A stretch of DNA of 64,000 nucleotides from positions 24,045,883 through 24,109,882 of the forward strand of contig OY829329.1 in the NCBI GenBank assembly GCA_963691655.1, written 5' to 3'. This stretch comes from Toxonevra muliebris (lineage: Eukaryota; Arthropoda; Insecta; Diptera; Pallopteridae). Below are positions 58,601 through 64,000 of this stretch, in pieces. Each line of letters begins with the position of its first letter. The first letter of the stretch is position 1. Under the pieces are notes generated by a model that made no database searches, was not told the origin of the DNA, and saw only the letters and a list, made by a program, of their open reading frames with translations. The translations under genes and the position numbers were made by a program.

Positions 58601-61600
58601 GCACCCCGAAAATATTCTTATTATTAGTATAAACAGATTGAGAACAGTGGATTTTTAATATTAAAAATAGGAATATACATTATATATATATATATATCAA
58701 TGGAATTAGTGGAATGTTTTGATTTATTATAATATTCTTTATTGTTTAGTTTATTTTAGTTCTTTCCTAATTAGAATTGTAAAATTTGGCGATGTAGACG
58801 TGCGAAGAAAGTGCGTTGATAATAAAATATGAAAAATTAAAAAAAAAAAAAAACACTTGGACTTTTTGGAATATAAAAATGAAAACTTTTATAATGAAAT
58901 AAACAACAATACATAAAGTATGTTATCGCAAAATGTGACGAGTGCAGAAGAGATTCATTTTATGAATGAAGCACATATATGGAACAGTAGTCAATACTTA
59001 ACAACTAGATTTAATTTTCCATAATCTACAAAAAACATAACAAAAGAGATTCATTTCAGTTTTTAATTATATGTACAAATTTTGTATCAAATTTGGTACA
59101 TTTTGATTTTAATTCCAAATAACTCAAAGGGAAACTTTTTATAATCTAAATTTATCCAGGTCTGCCTTTAAAATTAAAAAAGATAATAATATATTTACTC
59201 TACATAGTTTCATTTTTACCATGTGTCCCAGGACAAATTTATTTTTTTTTTTTCTATATTCATATAAAAAATATTAATGTACAAATTTAATCTCAATTTG
59301 TAGGACTGATAGTTGGAGCTGTTATACGTTATGCTGGTTCATCAACGCCCCTTGTACATTTGGAGGTGGATCCAGTTAGTGATTATAAATTTAATCAAAC
59401 TTTGCCACCAGATACGCTATGGCTAAAGGTATAAATATATTTATTTTACACTAATTAACAATTTTATTTTCTAATAATTAATCATTGCATTTGTATTTTT
59501 TAATAGTTCCCTGGCAAATTAGCACAAAATACCACCGACAAAGAGCCAATACCAAATAAAACATATGCATATAGTTTTCGTGGACAAGTTTATGATGTCG
59601 ATGAGAATGAAATTGATTTGAAAGCAACATTTGATCCAGAGATATTTTTTAATATTATTTTACCACCAATTATATTTCATGCGGGATACAGTTTAAAAAA
59701 GGTGCATACACACATTCCTTTACTCATACACTTCTTCTTACTTTTTCATCATTTCATAACATAATTTCGAATTATTATTATTTTTTCTTTGCAGAAATAT
59801 TTCTTTCGGAATTTGGGTGCTATTCTAATGTATGCCATATTAGGTACAACATTATCAGCGTTCCTTATCGGCGCAATTATGTATGGTTGTGTGAAACTAA
59901 TGCCAAAGTACTTGAGTAGTAGTTTCACATTTCTAGACACGCTGTATTTTGGAGCGTTGATATCACCAACAGATCCACTAACAATACTAGCAATATTTCA
60001 TGATTTACATGTCGATGTAAACTTGTATGCGTTGGTATTTGGTGAATCTGTTTTAAATGATGCTGTAGCCATTGTATTGAGCGGGTATGTTAAAAAAAAT
60101 AAGTAGATAAAACAAAAAATAAGAAACATAATTTCTGTGGTCACAAGGTATAACAGCATAAATGTGTTTTTTGAATTTTACCGGAGAGCACTTCAAAGAT
60201 TCAAATGCTAATAGTAATCAAGTTGAGTTGTGCTATTTTTCCTTTAATATCTCGTAAACCACTGAACCGATATTCATAAAATTTTGACACAATATGAAAT
60301 CGGATATGAAGATTTCAATTATGATCATAACTCGAATTTGACAAAACTCGAGTTGTGTTGCTATGGCTTGGGACCACAGATTTTATTGTTTTAATATTTG
60401 TAAATTTATGAAATTTTATTATATATTTTCTTCTAGTGCTATACAAAATTATGGTGAACATTATTCGAGTACTGGTGGTTTTGAAGCGAATGCATTCTTC
60501 AGATCGTTGAGTGATTTCTTTGGTATATTTACACTGTCATTACTGATTGGTGCAACAATGGGCTGCTTTACAGCATTGATATCCTTTTCAAAACAATGTG
60601 AAAAAACAATTTAAGTAAATCTTAAGTTATTATAAACAACATACACACTAGGCCAATAGGAGGAGATAGTAATGATAAGCCTGAGTCTGGACCTTTCAAA
60701 CGGGAAGAATCTAGTTCCGAGCATCACATATTTAGAGGGATCTCACTGTTTAGAAAGCTCGATTTTTATTTATTAAGCATCTTTTTTATTCATAGCTCAT
60801 AATTTTTCATTAAGGATTCACTAATTTTTTCGTCCCTTTAAAATTTGTTTCAATTCATGATCCATTCATAGGCATTAATGAAGTCAGATTTAATGAGTAG
60901 CATCATTGATTACAGTCTCATTATGTATATATCCAGTAGGCACAACCTGCTTTCTAGATTTTTATACTACTGAACTTGCTAGTGACAAATGGGAATGAAA
61001 TTGATTTAAACGACAAATACTTCGATTGATGCTGTTGAAAAAAAATAGCAACAATGGTACTTAAAGCAGTCGGAAGCAATTAAAGATAGTCAATGGCAAT
61101 CACAAGCTATAAAAGACTAATAAATGAAAGACAAATAGGGGATCAAGTTAAAGAGCATTTAAGGGGGCATTTGGATCCTTTTTGTAAGAAGTTTGACTCA
61201 ATCAGAATAAAAGTAATCAGAGGGCAATCAAAGGCAACCTAAAGCATTACGAAAAAAATATTCTTATTCTTAAAGACAGTTGTGAAATCCATTCATAAGC
61301 ATTAAATAAGAATCAGAATTAAAGCCTACTAAAAGCATTCAAAGGCAATTCCAGGTTATAACGAGCAGTTGGTGGAAGTCGCATGCAATAAAAAATAGTC
61401 GGAAGCAATTAGAGTTACTCCGAAGCAGTTAAATTTATCCAGAGGCAAAAAGGCAGTCAGACGGAATCTAACTCATCCGAAAAAAGAATTACAGGAGACG
61501 GTTATGCTTTTTGTAAATCAGTCAAAGGCCTTAAAGAGCAGTCAAATTCATCGAGAACCCTTAAACAATTGTCTGAGACATTCGCAGATAGTTAAAATCC

Positions 61601-64000
61601 ACTAAAAGTATTCAGAAGCAATCACAGGCTCTAATAGAAGGTTAGGAGGAGTCAGAAGCCATAAGAGGCAATCGAAAGCAATCAGAATGCAATCAAGATT
61701 AGACAGTCGCAATAAAAATAGTCCGGAGCAATTAGTGACAAACTTCAGACAAGCGCCCATTAGAGCCTTGAACTTCCAATGATCTCTAAACTGATCTAGG
61801 AATGTCTGTGCCACAATGGCTTATATCTGCCTATTTCTATATCTCAATAGAAAAACTATAAACTAAACCAAAAAAAAGGTAGGAAGATGCAGCCGGTAAC
61901 AAAAAGGTCAGAGGATAGACAATTGCCCAAAGATAATAAAGCGTAGTCAGACGCAAACACAGGCAAAACATAGCCAAGAGGATTTGCTCCAGGAAATCTC
62001 CCACCAATGCCCTAAACTATTTTCCAATTAGTTCTAAACTAATCTATGTCTCAGTTGAACTGAAAAAACTGTGGACTAGGCAAAACAAAAGGTAATAAGA
62101 ATCAATCAGAGGGTTTCTAAGGTCAGTCAGAAGCAATCAAAGGCCAGCAATAAAAGATACATCCTGAGCCCCATCCCATCAATTCTAAACATATCTAGAT
62201 ATGTATGTCTTATCTCTCATTCGAACACATTGAAAACTCATAATAACAAACTAGGCGAGAGATTGTGAAACTTTCTTATGGAAACCAAATCCCTAGGTAC
62301 TTTTTCCTTTTTCAATCGGCTCAAAATTAATTTAGGAATAGCTGAGCTACTTCTCAATACAGAAAATTCAATGTGATTATAATACTTTCTGCCAAGCAGG
62401 TAACTTCCGCCAGCCTAGTGGTTAGTGTGTTGGATATCTACGCAGAGGTGCCCGGGTTCATATCTCGGCACGGTCGAAAAATCAATAATAGAAAATAGAA
62501 ATTTTTCTACACGGCACTACCTCTTGGTTGGCAATGGGAAACCTCCAAAAGTTAAAAAATGCCTATGAAAAGCTTTTCACTTCGCCGTTCGGATTCGGCA
62601 TAAAACTGTAAGTCCCTTCCATTCGTTCCATTCGTGTATAAATATAACTCAGGCAATATGAATGGATGCGAAAAGCTCGGCCTTGGCCCTCCAGGGGCTG
62701 TTGTGCTATAATAGTAGTAGTAGTAGTAAGTAACCTCCGCCTTGAGTTCTTGAATTCCATTCAGTTATAAATTGATCTAAACACATTTAGCCATTATCTC
62801 CACTCACGCAGCCACCAAAGCCTTAAACTTTTATCTAAACTGATTTAAGATTTTCTGGACTACTTCATTTTCTAATGTAATCAAATATTTTTTTTTTATA
62901 AAACAAAAATTGTTGGTATTGAAGCAAATCATTTCTCATAATCTATACATTTATTAGTGTAACTACAAGTTTATTCCAGAAGATCGAGAAGTGCTACACT
63001 ATCAAATTATAAATAAATTTAAAGAGCTTGAAGAGTTGGTTAGCCAAAAGTTATCAGATTTAAAATGGGTTTAGCCAATTCCAAAATATTAGCGTCGGAA
63101 GTTCTTTAAAATTCAGTCATTGAACAAAGTATTGCATTCATCGTTGTAAAAATCATTGCTTAAGCGGGAGTAAATTACAAATAAGAGAGAGAGAAGACGT
63201 GAGTAACGGCATTTCTCAGAATTATCTGCATACACAAATAACACAACAAACACCAACGAGTAGTTTGGTTCTCTCTTGATATTTGTTTTTCATAAAGAAA
63301 TTTCTTCCGCAAAAAACTAGACCCAGTAACTGGGGCCTTACCGACTAGTTTCATTTAAAATTCAAGGGAAATTTCATTATAATTAATAGTATATCAACAA
63401 TTGGGATACATTTTTAAATGATTACTTTGTACTAAATAAATAAAAAAAAAAATAATAGCAAAATTTATTAATATTTTTACAATATTTAGCTACGTATTTA
63501 CATATATAAATCCATAGTTTGTTATTAACTCACTGTAACACTTGACCAAGTTTACTCGCGTACGTGAATTTCCCCTACTGGAATCGGCGCTCTTTGTGCT
63601 AATGTCCTATAGTACATTTCTTATAGCTGAAGCTTCGGAATTGACGGGTGTAGTAGCGGTCCTATTCTGTGGTATTTGTCAAGCACATTATACTTACAAT
63701 AATTTATCGGAAGATTCACGTACACGTACAAAAGAAATATTCGAATTGCTAAATTTCTTAGCGGAAAATTTCATTTTCTCATATATTGGCGTATCGATGT
63801 TTACGTTTCCGAAACATCATTTCGATGCGGTATTTATAATAACGGGTTTTGTAAGTACAAATTAAATGAAATTTATTACTAATTTAATTTATTGCTAATT
63901 TAATTTATTTCTAATTTATATTTTGTTTTGCTTCTTTTTTTTTTAAAGGTATGTGCTGCCATTGGACGTGCTGTAAATATATATCCATTATCATGGCTAT
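40259..64000 (+). CDS. Nhe3: Endosomal-type Na+/H+ exchanger, NHE6/7/9 class (exons 1-7, 3' end outside window)
   Basis: The seven exons 40259-40694, 59304-59428, 59507-59701, 59795-60084, 60437-60578, 63542-63850 and 63949-64000 join in phase to 516 codons and continue past the window. Residues 69-83 and 110-128 are hydrophobic; [20 protein letters not shown] is close to human NHE6. [20 protein letters not shown] (about 229-248) and [14 protein letters not shown] (about 334-347, with the Asn340-Asp341 transport pair) are family hallmarks. [20 protein letters not shown] is specific to NHE6/7/9. The family exchanges Na+ or K+ for H+ in endosomes and Golgi. In Drosophila this class is, as I recall, Nhe3. 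Intron 1 is 18.6 kb and intron 5 is AT-AC. Confidence 0.92.
40695..44717. other. Nhe3 intron 1, first part, no gene seen
   Basis: AT-rich DNA with short TTA/ATT microsatellite near 40991-41030. ORFs at 40903-41228, 41812-42060 and 44008-44202 are not recognisable. ACAGGGTGCAAAG near 41320 may be an element end, but no partner was proven. Confidence 0.4.
44718..45100 (+). repeat. Dispersed repeat shared with 19349-19775
   Basis: Second copy of the repeat described at 19349, same strand. Here the hairpin CGCCATCTGTATGTC...GTCATACAGATGGCG is nearly perfect (44847-44889). A related GCGCCATCTGTATGTG word also occurs at about 20512. Confidence 0.75.
45640..46490 (-). mobile_element. PIF/Harbinger element relic
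   Basis: Both ends are built from GTTTAAACT-rich inverted sequence: GAGTTTAAACTCGGTTTAAA near 45665, and ACTGAGTTTAAACTTCAATC with GAGTTTAAACTAG near 46371-46428. Inside, the minus strand has a 161-codon frame (46297-45812) with [20 protein letters not shown] followed by [11 protein letters not shown], resembling a HARBI1-type N-terminal region with an internal deletion. Exact termini and target duplication are uncertain. Confidence 0.6.
46500..47880. other. Nhe3 intron 1, no gene seen
   Basis: AT-rich with T homopolymers (near 46498 and 47080). CATATACAATCCCCGAAA is duplicated at about 47361 and 47383. ORFs at 46727-46912 and 47686-47871 are not recognisable. Confidence 0.4.
47895..48312 (-). 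other. GC-rich patch with 111-codon minus-strand frame, unidentified
   Basis: GCCGCCGCCG words near 47900, 48090 and 48115 contrast with AT-rich surroundings. The minus frame 48312-47977 begins [20 protein letters not shown] and contains [21 protein letters not shown] recognise no domain. It may be element DNA. Not called a gene. Confidence 0.3.
48313..50304. other. Nhe3 intron 1, no gene seen
   Basis: AT-rich. TTCGAACTAATGTTATTC at 49206 starts a 96-codon frame of low complexity that repeats [13 protein letters not shown] pieces and matches nothing I know. No element termini. Confidence 0.4.
50305..51219. mobile_element. hAT-like element relic, 915 bp
   Basis: The left end CAGTGTTGTCA and inverted right end CAGTGTTGCCA match at 10 of 11. 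The flanks GTGCAGGC and ATGCAGGT share a 6-base core (TGCAGG), consistent with a decayed 8-bp duplication. The subterminal word ATTCCCC recurs inverted as GGGGAAT near both ends. Minus-strand frames (50682-50873) are short and not recognisable. Confidence 0.7.
51847..52295. repeat. Four spaced CTTAAGT semi-palindromes
   Basis: CTTAAGTCGACTTAAG (51849), CTTAAGTTCACTTAAGAT (52018), ATCTTAAGTCTACATAAGAT (52217) and CTTAAGTATAGATAAGAT (52270) are variants of one inverted word, CTTAAGT-n2-ACTTAAG, within 450 bp. The bases between are AT-rich. The origin is unknown; a MITE with internal repeats is possible. Confidence 0.55.
52483..52824 (+). pseudogene. Possible transposon-derived ORF relic, 113 codons
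   Basis: The open frame reads [20 protein letters not shown] then [15 protein letters not shown], resembling the GHT...D..H..IE motif at the end of an uncharacterised domain common in arthropod repeat proteins. This is a memory-based resemblance, so confidence is low. Without flanking exons I do not call it a host gene. Confidence 0.35.
53690..54610 (-). mobile_element. Non-LTR retrotransposon relic (RNase H region)
   Basis: Minus-strand pieces are [19 protein letters not shown], then [20 protein letters not shown] and [20 protein letters not shown]. The order is that of an I/R1-type RNase H domain, where the usual text is FQAEVFAI...GNE.ADELA..G. Frameshifts are frequent. The 3' end near 53800 is too decayed for a C-terminal Cys motif. 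It lies antisense to Nhe3 in intron 1. Confidence 0.78.
54640..56350. other. Nhe3 intron 1, no gene seen
   Basis: AT-rich except 55020-55300, where a 95-codon minus frame overlaps a CTCTCTCT tract (near 55187) and is probably not coding. No element ends, except that CCAAAAAAATATGGCAACACTGG at about 56353 resembles the inner side of a hAT-like terminus without a proven partner. Confidence 0.4.
56531..57573. mobile_element. Possible hAT-like element, 1.04 kb
   Basis: CAGTGCTGCCAGACTAG at 56531 and the inverted right side GAGCTGCCAGATTAG (ending near 57572) share GCTGCCAGA-TAG. The outermost bases differ and no target duplication is clear, so the boundaries are approximate. A minor frame at 57283-57561 has no recognisable domain. 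Confidence 0.45.
57713..58670 (+). repeat. Dispersed repeat with internal tandem units (partner of 17206-17545)
   Basis: The first 270 bp match 17206-17465. After it come further imperfect units, each holding AACTTTCGTNNCGCCAGG, GTGAATTGCNCCCCGAAAGT and ATTATTTNGTANGTAAATAT, at about 57860, 58022, 58424 and 58580, spaced by roughly 150-400 bp. A 200-bp hairpin-like part (GATGGTCATACGTTGACCC at 58061, inverted GGGTCAACGTATGACCATC at 58296) is inserted between units. Confidence 0.72.
58061..58315. mobile_element. 255-bp MITE-like hairpin inside the repeat
   Basis: GATGGTCATACGTTGACCC and its inverse GGGTCAACGTATGACCATC are perfect 18-19 bp inverted ends. AGTACTTTTTCACCACTTTT and AAAAAGTGGTGAAAAACTCC extend the match inward. 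CGATGG and CCATCG border it, and the repeat's CAGATTAAG unit resumes just outside. Confidence 0.68.
58680..59303. other. Nhe3 intron 1, 3' end, no gene seen
   Basis: AT-rich with a TA microsatellite at about 58681-58696 and an A run near 58840. The intron closes with a pyrimidine stretch and CAATTTGTAG at 59303. Confidence 0.5.
59304..59428 (+). CDS. Nhe3: Nhe3 coding exon 2
   Basis: The acceptor CAATTTGTAG precedes 59304 and the donor GCTAAAG/GTATAA follows 59428. It encodes [20 protein letters not shown] and then a hydrophilic luminal segment, matching GLLVGLVLRYG of NHE6. Ends in phase 0. Confidence 0.9.
59507..59701 (+). CDS. Nhe3: Nhe3 coding exon 3
   Basis: Acceptor TTTTTAATAG, donor AAAAAAG/GTGCAT; 65 codons. 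It contains the luminal loop with a possible N-glycosylation site (QNTTDK) and the conserved [20 protein letters not shown]. Confidence 0.92.
59795..60084 (+). CDS. Nhe3: Nhe3 coding exon 4 (transport core)
   Basis: Acceptor TCTTTGCAG, donor AGCGG/GTATGT; 290 nt leaving two bases. It encodes [20 protein letters not shown], the [18 protein letters not shown] loop and [14 protein letters not shown] with the Asn-Asp pair. The ORF on the opposite strand is a shadow. Confidence 0.93.
60437..60578 (+). CDS. Nhe3: Nhe3 coding exon 5, ends at an AT-AC intron
   Basis: The acceptor TTCTTCTAG precedes 60437. It encodes [20 protein letters not shown] and then [15 protein letters not shown], ending after codon TTG at 60578 in phase 0. 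The next bases are ATATCCTTTT, the U12-type AT-AC donor. No GT donor at the conserved point keeps the family sequence. Confidence 0.88.
61040..62170. repeat. Degenerate short tandem repeat inside the U12 intron
   Basis: The words CAGTCGGAAGCAATTAAAG, AGTCAGAAGCAATCAAAGGC and GCAATCAGAATGCAATCA recur irregularly with a 10-12 base rhythm across about 1.1 kb. Units are too diverged to give a consensus. No coding potential; the minus ORF at 61602-61814 is a by-product. Confidence 0.6.
62412..62729 (+). repeat. Complete tRNA-derived SINE with 12-bp target duplication
   Basis: It begins AGCCTAGTGGTTAGTGTG (A-box-like), has GGGTTCATATCTCGG at the B-box position about 40 bp on, then a unique body and a (TAG)n tail. 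GTAACTTCCGCC (62400-62411) and GTAACCTCCGCC (62730-62741) are a 12-bp duplication with one change. Members also lie at 17008 and 18213. RNA polymerase III promoter boxes, 318-bp size and simple tail fit a SINE. The body words GTTCGGATTCGGCATAAAAC and AAAAGCTCGGCC are, to my memory, common in tephritid genomes. Confidence 0.85.
63542..63850 (+). CDS. Nhe3: Nhe3 coding exon 6
   Basis: Follows the AC 3' splice site at 63540-63541; donor GGTTTT/GTAAGT; 103 codons. It encodes [58 protein letters not shown] and [20 protein letters not shown], all strongly like NHE6/7/9. Confidence 0.95.
63949..64000 (+). CDS. Nhe3: Nhe3 partial exon 7 at window edge
   Basis: The acceptor TTTTTAAAG precedes 63949. 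It encodes [17 protein letters not shown], matching the FLGRAANIYPLS segment of NHE6, and runs out at 64000. Confidence 0.9.

Larger units (their letters stand above)
60579..63541 (+). other. Nhe3 intron 5, U12-type AT-AC intron
   Basis: The intron starts ATATCCTTTT at 60579 and ends CACTGTAACAC at 63541. A branch-site-like TTATTAAC (63522-63529) sits 13 nt from the 3' end, in the U12 range. Splicing here gives [14 protein letters not shown], matching human TALVTKFTKLREF in length. The interior holds a degenerate short tandem repeat (about 61040-62170) and a complete SINE (62412-62729). Confidence 0.9.

Noticed and set aside
58021..58650. Spaced repeats as a CRISPR array
   Set aside because: Units are long, diverged and unevenly spaced, and the genome is eukaryotic.
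60363..60614. 83-codon ORF extending past Nhe3 exon 5
   Set aside because: Its last 12 codons lie in the AT-AC intron, and its first part lies in the intron upstream of the acceptor at 60436.

Overview
The window looks like nuclear DNA from a higher fly, probably a tephritid fruit fly. It is AT-rich, its genes are split by large introns, its coding sequence reads as dipteran proteins, and most of the rest is decayed transposable elements. A tRNA-derived SINE and tandem-unit repeats recur in several places. The species call is an inference.

Three protein-coding genes are supported. (1) On the minus strand, from 15835 down past the left edge, lies the 5' and middle part of a large SOGA/MTCL-type coiled-coil gene. 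I joined 13 exons whose splice phases all agree and give 1404 open codons. Its 3' end lies beyond base 1. (2) At 36552-37652 on the minus strand is an intact single-exon gene for the STRIPAK-associated FGFR1OP2/SIKE family (Fgop2), with an unusually long Ala/Thr-rich tail. (3) On the plus strand, from 40259 past the right edge, lie the first seven coding exons of an endosomal-type Na+/H+ exchanger of the NHE6/7/9 class (fly Nhe3). Its first intron is 18.6 kb. Its fifth intron (60579-63541) has AT-AC ends and U12-type signals, and only that splice restores the family sequence. Fgop2 and Nhe3 are head to head, with about 2.6 kb between their start codons.

Region by region: 1-15835 is the SOGA-like gene; its introns hold a non-LTR retrotransposon relic, a 1.6-kb minisatellite, an internally deleted mariner, a piggyBac-like TTAA element, a second mariner and a small TA-flanked MITE. 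15836-36550 is upstream or intergenic DNA full of relics: SINE, non-LTR, PIF/Harbinger, a 526-bp element with 10-bp target duplications, a hAT-like MITE, and a three-level nest of transposons at 31745-34897. 37653-40258 is the shared upstream region of Fgop2 and Nhe3. 40695-59303 is Nhe3 intron 1, with Harbinger, hAT-like and non-LTR relics. 59304-64000 carries Nhe3 exons 2-7.

I see no CRISPR array, operon, tRNA, rRNA or bacterial-type system. No wholly new biological system is evident. The most notable structures are the U12 AT-AC intron, the nested transposons with an exact 8-bp target duplication inside a relic ORF, and the 526-bp element carrying an intact 90-codon ORF.
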